From NCBI RefSeq assembly GCF_937616625.2, contig NC_065572.1:188501-252500 (forward strand): 64,000 nt of DNA. Reading direction: 5' to 3'. This document shows, piece after piece, positions 11,813 through 21,977 of the stretch. The DNA is from Mercurialis annua (taxonomy: Eukaryota; Streptophyta; Magnoliopsida; Malpighiales; Euphorbiaceae). Position 1 is the stretch's first letter. The number at the start of each line of letters is the position of its first letter. The notes under the pieces were generated by a model. The model was not told the origin of the DNA. It saw only the letters and a program-made list of their open reading frames with translations, and ran no database searches. A program made the position numbers and the translations under genes.

Positions 11813-13043
11813 AACAAAAACAAAACCATTATGGGCCTTCGGGCTTCTAGTGTCAGGCTTTGGTCCGCTGTTAGTTCATGTTTTCTAGGCTTACGGGCTT
11901 CTTTTTGGCCTTTTGGTCTTCTCTTTGGTGTATCCCCTATTCTTTAGCAATAAATTTTGAGATTTTTACATAGATACCAGAAACAGTTAAAATATTTACA
12001 CAAGTACTACCTGAAAGTTTATTTTACAAGAACAGAATTCATATAAAACTTAATTACAACAATACAATCTATGTAAAACTTAATTACAACAATATCGTTT
12101 ATTTAGAATTATTTATATATTACTAGATATTTTTTTTTAAACAGTAATTATTTAATTCAAAAGCCATCTTCTATATTTTATGTATCTCTTTTAGTTATAA
12201 AAAACAAAACAGTTTATCACCTAATAGTATAATACTACTAATGAAGATGATCCAAAAATTATAAATATGATTTTTTTTCTGGAAGCAAACATGTCTTCAT
12301 ATTTTCTCAGTACATACATAAAAACATATATAAATTATACAATAAAAATATATCATTTATATACAACCAATATACCAATTATACACAGTAAATACACTAT
12401 TTATATACAATTTATTATATAAATACATGTGAATATATCATATCTAGACTTTCAAATCTGAATATTCCGATCTAATACTTCAGATCTAAAAACAGCGGCG
12501 ACGAAGAGGCTGGCAAGCAATGGTGGTGTGGAACACTAGCGAACGGCGGAAGGAATGGGGAGGCAGTGTGCGAGCAGATGAGGAAAGCAGTGGCCAGAAG
12601 ATGTCGGCAGCAAAGCTAGGGCTGATGGCGTGCAAGCGGCGGCAGAGTCGTGGAGAAAGGTTTCGAAGATTTGAAACCTAGAAGAAAAAGATAAAGGATA
12701 TAGAAAAGGAAGGTTTTGAAGAAGAAAAATTTAAAGAACGGTTTTAATGTGAGAAGATTTGTCAATTAGAACAAGAAAATAAAAAAAAATAGAAAAGGAA
12801 GGTTTTGAAGAAAAGGAATTAAAAGGAGAAGAAAAGAAGTAATGTAAATAAAGAAGAAATGCAAGTAACTATGTAATTTTTTGACAAAAAAGTAACTATA
12901 TAATTAATAAACTTTGACGCTGAAATTTTGTAAATTACAAACTAAAGTTGTATATTTGTAATTAAAGTTGGTTTTCTTGGTATACCGTGTAATTTCTTTA
13001 TAAATTTTGGAATTTTAAATAGAGTATTTATCCCATGCATGAG
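11813..13043. other. Intergenic region, possible eroded MULE-like element
   Basis: No gene is supported. Both ends carry TTTACA/TGTAA-rich sequence that could be eroded terminal repeats (about 11955 and about 13010). Between them, 12485-12670 is a clearly GC-richer purine block (GCGGCGACGAAGAGG, GTGCGAGCAGATGAGG) without a long frame. Identity is unresolved. Confidence 0.35.
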
Positions 13044-13051
13044 AGATTTTT

Positions 13052-13434
13052 AGATAGACTCAGTCTATTACGTCATCCGTAAACTAGCCTATCACATTAT
13101 GACACGTCACTAAAATAGTGGTATTATCATAATTTTATTTGTTATCTTTTTACACTTTCAAATAGTAATATTACGATGTGATATATAGAGCAGTTATGTA
13201 ATTTTGATTTTATTTTGTAAGGCGATCTGCGAATCAAGGTTTACATCTTGTTCCATGTCAGGTCATTAGAAACGGTCAAACCTTGTTAAATCCTTACACC
13301 TGTAACTGCTCATTATTATTAATGAAAGATTATTCAATTGTCAAAAAATAATTACGATAGTGCTATTATTTTAATAACGTGTCATAATATGATAGGTTTA
13401 GTCCATGAATGACGTAGTAGACTGAGTCTATCAT
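13052..13434. mobile_element. TIR element with AGATAGACTCAGTCTA ends
   Basis: Inverted arms of more than 70 bp begin AGATAGACTCAGTCTATTAC and contain CCTATCACATTATGACACGT. The direct repeat AGATTTTT flanks both ends (13044-13051, 13435-13442), close to the 9 bp of Mutator-like elements. The centre has been invaded by a LINE-1 tail (about 13190-13350). Relatives occur at 1567-2275 and about 10275. Confidence 0.7.
13190..13350 (+). mobile_element. 3'-terminal fragment of a LINE-1
   Basis: The block GTAAGGCGATCTGCGAATCA ... CAGGTCATTAGAAA ... CTGTAACTGCT ... TTAATGAAAGATTATTC parallels the 3' end of the LINE copy at 25646-25980 (minus strand) in the same order. It is only the extreme 3' part and has no coding capacity. 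Confidence 0.6.
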
Positions 13435-14105
13435 AGATTTTTTTTTCCCATGTATTGGTCATATTTACAAGGCCTAATGGTAAAAAAAATCCAAACTTTT
13501 ACAACTTGTTGCAATTAAACTATTTTAATTTTTACGATAATAGCCAAATTGCATTTTTTTTGTTGCAATAATAGCAAAATTGATGGTCAAACTTGATGTT
13601 TTCAATTAAGATATTAGAGTATTATTATTTTTTGATACTAGTGTCGCTTTACGTGTTTCACACGTGGCTCGTAGTGTGACTCGTTAAATTATCAAATAAA
13701 ATTTAAAATAATAGCAGTTAATTTGAAATAGTTTATCTTATTAAAATTTTTAATTGACTATTTTAATTGTTTAAAAAAATTTAATTGTTATTCAAATTTT
13801 ATAATTATAGATATAGATAATTTTAATAGAAAAAACCCTTTCTAATTCGTTAGTTAATTAGAACTTTTATGGTCATTATTTAACTAATTATTAAATTAAA
13901 ATATAAATTCAATTATTAATGGCATCGTCATTAAGAAGTTTAAGTTGACAACATCTAATTAATACAGTAACATAGAATCCTATTGATTTTAGACCTTCTT
14001 TTCCGTGTATATATTTTTCTTTTTCTTAAGCTAGCATTTTTGTTTGAAATTTTTTTCTTAAGCTAACATAATTGTAGAATGATCAAATTGTGGTTGTATT
14101 TTATA

Positions 14106-14388
14106 CTCCCTCCGTTCCATAATATTTGTCGCATTGGGCTTTGACACAAGAACTAAGAAAACAATTAATATGTCTTAGTTTGTAAACACTTTTACTAATT
14201 TAACCCTACATTGAAACTTATTTACATTTATTACTATCATTTTCATTTGTTTATTGTATTCTTTCAATAAATTAATGGGGGGCAAACATGGAAAAATGCA
14301 ATTAATACTCTCTTGCTAATATAACATGATAAATATTATGGACCAAAAATATTTTTCAAATGCGACAAGTATTATGTACCGGAGGGAG
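14106..14388. mobile_element. Stowaway MITE
   Basis: CTCCCTCCGTTCC at the left and GGAGGGAG at the right are the Stowaway termini, flanked by the TA duplication (14104-14105, 14389-14390). It is 283 bp long without coding capacity. Subterminal AATATTTGTCGCAT and ATGCGACAAGTATT are inverted. Confidence 0.9.
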
Positions 14389-14689
14389 TAGTTTTATGGT
14401 CATTAATTACTTAAGGCACCTCATCTCTGTTAATAATTTTTAGGATTTTTTACACAAATCCCCTAAAAATGCTATGCTGTTTCACTTTTCCCTCACCATT
14501 TTGATTTTAGCAAAAATCTCTCAAAAAAAATAAAAACTTTACAAAAATCCCTCATAATCCAAAATAAAAGAAAATGAGACAATATTGTCAACATTTCATT
14601 GGTCTATGTTTGAATCAATCAAATGATGACACGTGGCAAATGTGGATTTGGTTAGATAAACTAACCAACCGCCACCGGTCAAATTTCGG

Positions 14690-14815
14690 TCCGACCGGCC
14701 AGACCATCGCGGTCAACGCTGGTCAACGGCTGGACCACCGCGGTCAACGCCCGGACCACCTCGGTCAACGGCCGGACCACCGCGGTCAACGGCAGTCAAC
14801 CCGCGGTCAACTATA
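14690..14815. repeat. GC-rich GGTCAAC/GGACCACC tandem repeat, left arm
   Basis: About six imperfect copies of GGTCAACGGCCGGACCACCG occur in a row. They form one arm of the mirror repeat in the 14443-17417 element, with the partner at 17090-17215 in reverse orientation. The reading frame across it is low-complexity and not a gene. Confidence 0.8.
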
Positions 14816-15179
14816 GTGGTGAGATTTTAAAAGAATTAAATAAAATACAAATTTGTTATTAGTAGGAATAGAACCCATGACCTCTCATTCTTTGTCAATT
14901 TGTCTAACCATCAAGGCAAGACATGTTTGTTGTCTTTATTTACTCTTTAATATATATACATATACTATTTAATAATATATAAGAAATCATTTAAACTAAA
15001 TATAAACATATTAAAATGGTTGATTATAAATAATATATTATTATAAAATACTAAAAAAATATTACGCTTGTTAAAATTTAAATTAATTTGTTCTAATTAA
15101 ATTAATACTAGTGTAAATTAAATATTAACTTAAAGTAAATTAAGTTAAAATAAATTTATAAATTAATGTATTAGAAACA

Positions 15180-16640
15180 CAATTAACTTAATGTCAACTC
15201 AATATAAACTCAAAATAAATTATATAAGTTAATTTAGTTGATATCAAGTTAGTTTTTAAAATTATAATAAATTACTAAAAAAAATTGCTTCAAATTGACG
15301 TGTAACATTCATCAAGTTTACATTGCGTTGACATTAGATTCACATTGAGTTGACATTAGGTTTACATTGAGTTGATATTAAGTTACATTTCAAAATTAAA
15401 ATAATTTACTTTTTCGGATTGACATTAAATTTATATTGAGTTGACATTAGGTTTGCATTGCATTGACATGAGATTTACACTGAGTTGACATTAGGATTAC
15501 ATTTACATTGAGTTTACATTGAGTCGTCATTAAGTTAATTTTTAAAATTATAATAATTTACTAAAACATTTACTTTGAATTAACATGTAGTTTACATCAA
15601 TTTTACATTGAGTTGATATTAGATTTACATTCACTTGACATTGAGTCGACGTTGAGTTGATATTAAGTTTAATTTATATTAAGTTTACATTGAGTTGATA
15701 TTAGGTTTATATTGAGTTGACATTGAGTCATCATTGAGTTTACATTGATTCGACGTTGAATTGACATTAGGTTTATATTGGGTTGACATTGAGTCATCAT
15801 TGAATTTACATTGATTCGACGTTGAGTTGACATTAATTTATTGCGAAAAATCTTAAATAGTTTACTTTCAATATACAATTAGTTTATTTTTAAAAATATG
15901 AATTATAAAAAAATAATTTTACTATTATAATAAAAAATAATTTCATTTAAAATTTATAATTATTTATCAAAATATTTACTTTGAGTTGATATTTAGTGAA
16001 CATTAAATTTACATCAAGTTGACATAAATTTATATTAAGTTCACATTAAGTTTACTTTGAGTTTATATTGAGTTGACATTGAGTTCATATTAAGTTCATA
16101 TTCAGTTCATATTAAGTTTATATTGAGTTGACATTGAGTCATCATTGAGTTTACATTGATTCGACGTTGAGTTGGCATTAAATTTACATAAATCATTGCG
16201 AAAAATCTTAAATAATTTACTTTCAATCTACAATTAGTTTATTTTTAAAAGTATGAATTATAAAAAATAATTTTACTATTATAATAAAAAAAATTCATTT
16301 AAAATTTATAATTATTTATCAAAATATTTACTTTGAGTTGATATTTAGTGAACATTAAATTTACATTAAGCTGACATAAATTTATATTAAGTTCACACTA
16401 AGTTTACTTTGAGTTTATATTAAGTTGAAATTAAATTCATATTAAATTTATATTCAGTTCATTTATTTTAAATTTACTTTCGACTCATGTCAATAAAATC
16501 TTAGATAGTTTGCTTTTAAATTACTATTACTTTATTTGTCATTTTATAAATTATTTTTAATATTATAAATAATAATGTTAACATTAAGTTGTCATTGAGT
16601 TGACATTAAGTCGTTATTAGGTTTATATTGAATTTTCGCA
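15180..16640. repeat. Degenerate tandem array of TTGACATTRRGTTTACATTGAG units
   Basis: Short phrases such as GAGTTGACATT, AGGTTTACATT and GATTCGACGTTGA recur dozens of times with variable spacing. A larger duplicated module covers about 15720-16000 and 16120-16400 (shared AAATCTTAAATA, TTTATTTTTAAAA, TATTTACTTTGAGTTGATAT). It fills the core of the MULE-like element. The repetitive ORF over 15669-15878 is an artefact of the array. Confidence 0.75.
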
Positions 16641-17089
16641 CACCACGGCGAGTCCCACCACCACGTATTCGACCACGACCACCTCGGGTCTGACCAACAA
16701 ACCATTATATTTTTTAATTTTAACAAGTGAAATATCTAACTAGTCTTACTCATGTATTAATAAAGAGTGTAAAATATAAATATATGTATATTTTATATTT
16801 TAACTGTGTAAATATTTATTAAATAAATTAAATTAGACTAATTTAATAGTAAATTTAATTTAAATTGATATTTAGTTTATATTTAATTTACACTATAAAA
16901 ATAATTTCATTCTAATAAATTTATAATCAGATGTATATAATTTATATATATACATTATAGAGTAAATGTTGACAGCAATAAGCTTTTGCCTTAATGGCAA
17001 AGCACTTGATCATTCTTGTAAGAGGTCAAGAGTTCAAATCCATTTAATTTTTAATTATTAAACAAGTATTTGTCTAACCATTAAAAATG

Positions 17090-17215
17090 GTCAGACCACC
17101 AACCATTGGTGGTCCGGCAGTTGACCGCGGTGGTCCGGCCGTTGACCGCGGTAATCCGGCCGTTGACGGCGTTGTCCGACCGGTTACTGCGGTGGTCCGG
17201 CCGATGATGATTCGG
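17090..17215. repeat. GC-rich GGTGGTCCGGCCGTTGACCGC repeat, right arm
   Basis: Several copies of GGTCCGGCCGTTGACCGCGG occur, the inverse of the left-arm array at 14690-14815. With it they would form a very long interrupted hairpin across the element. Confidence 0.8.
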
Positions 17216-18256
17216 TTTATATAAAATTAGGAGAAATTATTGAGTGTATTGAAAACACAATATGTACAATACACTATAGGAAAAAAATAGTAATGACAAC
17301 CATTAAAAGGTAGACATGAAAAGGATGTTTTAAAATTGAGGGATTTTTACAAGAAAAAAAAAGTTGAGTCACTAATATAAAGTTTTGAAATTTTCGAGGA
17401 TTCCATATAATTTTCTCTAATTTTTACTAATTGTCATGGCATATACATGCTATTCATAACTATATCTGAAAGTTTACAGTGAAAACTATGTTAATCCGGC
17501 TATTGAAATTGACTCCTATTAAAAGTTAAACTCTTATAATATATTGTGTTATTATTACTAATGACTTTAATCCTATAAAGTTATTATGTTGTCTATTAAA
17601 AAGTTTATTTGGTACTCAAATTTTATAATTATAGATAATTTTAATAGAAAATATAAAGTAAATTTAATATATTCGGTTATTAAATTTTTTCCATACTGAA
17701 TTTATTCTTCTTTTAGTTTTATAATAATAATAATTAAATAATTAACTTAATTTTATTAATAATATTTTTAAAAATAATAAAATAGAAATTTAAATAATAT
17801 TAAATTGACCAAATAAGTATTTTAATTTTATAATTCAATCAAACTAAAAGATAGGTATTCCTGGTAACTTGAAAACAATTTAGTTATTTTTTACATACTA
17901 AAAACTAAATTGGAGATAATTTAGCTACCTATTCTAATTAGGACTTTAATTACAATAGTGATTAATTAAATAACTAATTAGTTAATGACTATAAAACCTT
18001 TATTTAGTAGTAAATTGAAAAGGATTATTCAGTAAATTTGCCTGTCCCTCCCCCATCTGTGCTTTTGTATATAGTATAGATATAATAATATATTAAAAGT
18101 CAGAAGAAGTGGAAAAAACTCAAAAAAATCAACATAAAAAGTGAAATTTGACTATTATTGCAACAAAAAATACAATTTGGCTATTATTGTAAAAATTAAA
18201 AAGTTTGGTTTAAATTGCAACAAGTCGTAAAGTTTTGAATTTTTTGCCATTAAGCC

Positions 18257-19491
18257 TATTTATAACAAGCTAATGAGCATTTATGATAAAAAAATTATTT
18301 TAACTAATACTTAATTTTTTTATTATTAATTTTTTCACATGCCTAACGCATCATTGGTTTGTTGCACGAATGACATAACATAACAGTTGCGTGCAATAGT
18401 TTTTTTTTTGAAAATAATTCTAAATTTACGTGCTCTTCTTTTTATTTGCAGTCAAAATATTTTGACAAATACGTGATATACTCATTTTTCTTTTATTTAC
18501 CCCGTGAATTGATTTTGTTTTTCTCTTTATCTTTTTTTTATCTTTCTCTTTATTTCTTCTTCTCTTATTTTCTCTCTCTCTCACTCTTTCTTTCATCCAA
18601 TACGTGATCTACTTATACATAGCAACGCCGGTTTTACTTTTATTCTACCATCATCTTCATCGCTGATGATTGTCAGCTCTTTTTGTTGTACAAACTTTAA
18701 TTTTGTAACAATGATAATTGCAGTTGATGGTGGTGGCCTGATTGGTATTGATGCATGTCTTCTCTTTGAGCAATAAATTTTTCCCAGCTGATACACTTAC
18801 ATTTGAATTTTTGTCCAAGTCCATAAATATAGGCCCAAGCCTAATAAATACCCAATACAAACCCGGAGCAAGCTCATAAAATGACCCAAAACCGAGAGAG
18901 AAAATAAACTCTAAACTCTAGAGGTTGTACATAAACCACAAGAAGTTGAGGGTTCAAAGGTATCATTAAGGCCTTTCCATAGACTAAAAAATCGTGCTCA
19001 AGACTCAATGGCTAATGATAAGAGATAAGACAACTAGGAGAAGAAAAACAAATAGCTCCGGAAAAAACCGAAGAAGTCGGAAGTTGTGGAAAGCTAAAGA
19101 GAAAGGTGAAGAAGTGTCCCTACTCATCTACTCGTCGAATGGGGACCTGGCTAGACCCATCAGGTCTGGATGATACTTGACGAGCATTGCTTTGCTCGTC
19201 TAGTATCCTCCGACGATCGTCGAGACCAAGCAGATGTTATATATATATTACCCTTAATTTGATTCTTTCGGATCATAAACTTGTCCAAATCATATTATCT
19301 AGACTTATCTAGGGCCTCCATAAGTAATAAATGATTAAGGGACAAAGAGTTAGGAATATTTCTTAAAAAATATAGGAGGTTGAAGCCATTGAAGAAAACA
19401 AAGACGTGGGTAAAATGTGCGAAATGGTGCTGTAAGCACTTCTAAAGTAACCATAAGCATTTTAAAGAAGTTTCAACCGTTCTTATGAGGC
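18257..19491. other. Intergenic repeat-derived DNA; unoccupied hAT target and a hairpin
   Basis: 18333-18390 (CACATGCCTAACGC...GGTTTGTTGCACGAATGAC) matches both flanks of the hAT element at 764-1507 without the insertion. At 19169-19209 the arms GATACTTGACGAGCA and TGCTCGTCTAGTATC form a hairpin. The part from about 19000 runs up to CCTATAAATA at 19491-19500, which looks like a promoter core of an LTR or other retroelement. No protein-coding remnant is recognised. Confidence 0.45.
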
Positions 19492-19500
19492 CTATAAATA

Positions 19501-20552
19501 GACTATTAATCAGCTATGACACTCCAATTTAGGGTTCCCTATCACCAAACCTCTTGAACTTTAAAATCGGCCGCTAAACCACCTAAACTTTATCTACTGA
19601 TCAACTAAACCCCTTTTGTCATAAATTGACCAAAATACCCCTAATCAATAAAAAAAATGAAACCAACACAAACTAACCAACCAAATCTAAAGTCACCCAT
19701 CTAACCAAACAAACCTAAAATCATCCATCTAATAAATCAAATCTAAAGTTACCCATCTAACCAACCAAATGAAATCTAAAAATTAAATAAATAATTAAAA
19801 TATTTTTTTATAAATTAAATAAATAATTTTTTTTCATATTTTTAAATCCAGAATCTTCTCTGGCCCACCACCGACGGTGGGTCAGTTGTTCAACAGATCC
19901 ACCACTGTTGGTGGGTCAGTTGTTCAACAGATCCACCACTGTTGGTGGGTCAGTTGTTCAACAGATCTACCACTGTTGGTGGGTATGTGAACAACAGACC
20001 CACCAACGATGGAAGAACTGTGAACTACAGACCCACCATGGTGATCTGTTTCGTTTAGAATAAACCCACCGTGGTGGATCTGTTCTCGCCGGACTCCAAT
20101 TAAAAAACAATGGTCGGAATATTTTTGAACGGAGGTCGCAGAGGTGGTTTCCGGTGGGTCTATGGCGGCGGGTGGATAGTTATTAATTTTAGGTTTGATT
20201 TGATAATTTTATGTTTGATTTAGTTGAATAAATGATTTATATTGGATTTATTTGGATGGGTGACTTTAATTTTGATTAGATTGGGTTTAAACTGTTTATT
20301 GGGTTTATTTGGGTGGCTGACTGTAGGTTTGGTTTGATTGAGTTTGTTTGATTTTTTTTATTTATACCTGGGGTATTTTGGGCATTTTTGAGAAACAAAT
20401 AAGGATATAGGCGGTTTTTTGGGGCGGTTTTTGGGGCAAAAGGGTTTTAGTTGATTAACATAAAGTTTAGGGGGTTTAGCGGCCCATATTAAAGTTCATT
20501 GGGTTTGGTGATAGGGGGGCTTAAGTTGGAGTGCCATAGCTGATTAATAACC
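19501..20552. mobile_element. MULE-like element with 9-bp target duplication
   Basis: The ends TTAATCAGCTATGACACTCC (left) and GGAGTGCCATAGCTGATTAA (right) begin inverted arms of more than 100 bp. The arms also share CTATCACCAAACC, GCCGCTAAACC and AACTAAA(A)CCCTTTT. CTATAAATA flanks both ends (19492-19500, 20553-20561). The 1052-bp body has no transposase but carries a 34-bp palindromic tandem repeat at 19881-19990. Confidence 0.8.
19860..20090. repeat. 34-bp tandem repeat plus palindromic CCACCA...TGGTGG words
   Basis: GTCAGTTGTTCAACAGATCC recurs at 19881, 19915 and 19949, an exact 34-bp period. Each unit contains CCACCACTGTTGGTGG, a palindrome around CTGT. The flanks to 20090 hold further diverged or inverted copies (GACCCACCA). 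Confidence 0.8.
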
Positions 20553-20561
20553 CTATAAATA

Positions 20562-21290
20562 GAAAATCATCTCTCTCGTTGCAAGCCCCGATCAATTCCA
20601 TACACAAAAACACCGTCCAACGGAAAAACACTAATAAACACTTGTATTTTTATTATTATTTAATATTATATACATATCTACATGCTGAATTTAATCCATT
20701 TTCATGATTTCTATTCTCATTTGCTTAGCATAATTTGGAGTACTTGTTATAATTTTAACCACACCCCAATTGCTTGTTAACACATTTAGATAAATGTGTT
20801 GATTTGTTAACACATTTAGATAAACGTGTTTATACGTGTTATATCGTGTACCTCGTGTAATGTTCGTATCGTGTTTGGGTTTTGTATATCAAACCCAATT
20901 AATAATCGTGTCGTATTCATATTTAGACTAATTATGTTCGTGTCTAAATGGGTCTGACCCATTTATGACCTGTAGACACAAATTATTAGGTCTAGCTGGC
21001 ATAATTGTGAAAGAAGAGGCACATCTAAGATAGACAACATGCTCTCTGTTATCAAAAAGAGAATTTTTTTTTGAAAAGATATGATGTTTATTTGATTGTT
21101 GTTCTGTTTTGAAAACTATAAAACTTAGTTACATTTCTAAGCTTTAAATAGCAAAAGAGATAGAGTTAAACGTCAATAAAAAACAAACATTATAATAAGA
21201 TTTTTAACTAATCTAGTTTGAATGAAGTTGTTGCTGAATCAATATATGCACCCAAGTTATGAAGGCTAAATATTAATTACCCAAGAGAGG
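20562..21290. other. Intergenic, repeat-derived
   Basis: The left part continues the promoter-like sequence interrupted at 19501. 20775-20845 has a direct repeat TTGTTAACACATTTAGATAA (two copies), followed by CGTGTT-rich sequence (20830-20990) that resembles a dispersed plant repeat. No gene is supported. Confidence 0.4.
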
Positions 21291-21977
21291 ATGTTTTAAG
21301 TGCTGGCCCTGGCTACAAACCGAGCTAGGTTTGGAGAAACTTCATGGCAGCCCAAGACCTCCTAAAAGCAGGTATTTGCTGGAGAGTTGGCAATGGGCAA
21401 CGTGTTAAAATCTGGAAAGATAGGTGGATTTTTGGCCATCATCACCCCAAACCCATCTTCTGCAATTTCCTTCCAGAATCGTCATTAGTTAGCTGCCTTT
21501 TAGATGCGGACATCCATTCTTGGAACAACGAGCTGGTGAAGGAAGTCTTCCTGCCCTCCAAATCTGAAACTATCTTGAAACTTTCGATCAGCTAGGGATT
21601 ACAGGAAGACTCTCCAATATGGAGTCACACAAAAACGGTATTTATTCTATCTGGTCGGGCTACTACCAGTACTAACAAAAGTTAATTAATGATTTGGAGT
21701 GTGGTTCTTCATGTAGCCTTGTCGATGATATTTGGAAGATCGGTTGGAGAGAAAAAGTCATGCCGAAAGTTAAACACTTCTTTTGGCGCCTCAATAAAAA
21801 CATTCTTCCCTGCTTTGAGGTCCTTAGGAATCGGGGAGTGCAATGCTGCGATCTCTGCCCTCGATACGGTAACACATCTGAAACTATCCTTCATGTCTTT
21901 AAGGAGTGCGATTGAGTTAGGGCTTTGTGGTTGTGCAGCCCGCTTGGTATCCGAGCTGAATCGATGCAATCTCTGAA

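Larger units (their letters stand above)
14443..17417. mobile_element. MULE-like fold-back element, mirror-image arms
   Basis: A perfect 9-bp direct repeat TAATTTTTA flanks it (14434-14442, 17418-17426). The ends align as inverted repeats (TTACACAAATCCCCTAAAAAT against TTATATGGAATCCTCGAAAAT, each read inward). Further in, both arms carry the same ordered modules in opposite orientation. First comes GGACCACC/GGTCAAC repeats (14690-14815 and 17090-17215), then a block resembling CATGACCTC...CAAGGC (about 14876-14935 and 16980-17045). The core is AT-rich and holds the TTGACATT tandem array. No transposase is seen. Confidence 0.78.
13638..18080 (-). mobile_element. Helitron, non-autonomous, with nested insertions
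   Basis: Read on the minus strand it starts TCTATACTATATACAAAAGC at 18080 and ends in a short hairpin (CACGTGTGAAACACGT), then CTAG at 13638. It sits between host A and T. These are the standard Helitron hallmarks: 5' TC, 3' hairpin plus CTRR, A/T target. The 5' and 3' sequence is shared with a short second copy at 34261-34756. No Rep/helicase gene is seen. It has itself been invaded by a Stowaway (14106-14388) and a MULE-like element (14443-17417). Confidence 0.8.
13471..18256. mobile_element. MULE-type MITE split by a Helitron
   Basis: The left end GGCCTAATGGTAAAAAAAAT and the right end (reverse complement GGCTTAATGGCAAAAAATTC) are inverted over about 130 bp. Shared blocks are ACTTGTTGCAATT, AATAGCCAAATTG and TTGTTGCAATAATAG. 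The flanks TATTTACAA (13462-13470) and TATTTATAA (18257-18265) match at 8 of 9 positions. Without the Helitron at 13638-18080 the element would be about 340 bp, so it is an ordinary MITE with a large insertion. Confidence 0.8.

Noticed and set aside
11454..11888. Several ORFs overlapping VTT exon 1 on both strands
   Set aside because: Only the 11812-11472 frame gives the conserved membrane protein and a correct splice join.
14574..14816. ORF rich in RGQRPDH repeats
   Set aside because: It translates the GGTCAAC/GGACCACC tandem repeat of the MULE-like element.
15669..15878. ORF with repeated INVNSMMTQCQLN
   Set aside because: It translates the TTGACATT tandem array and has no codon bias or family similarity.
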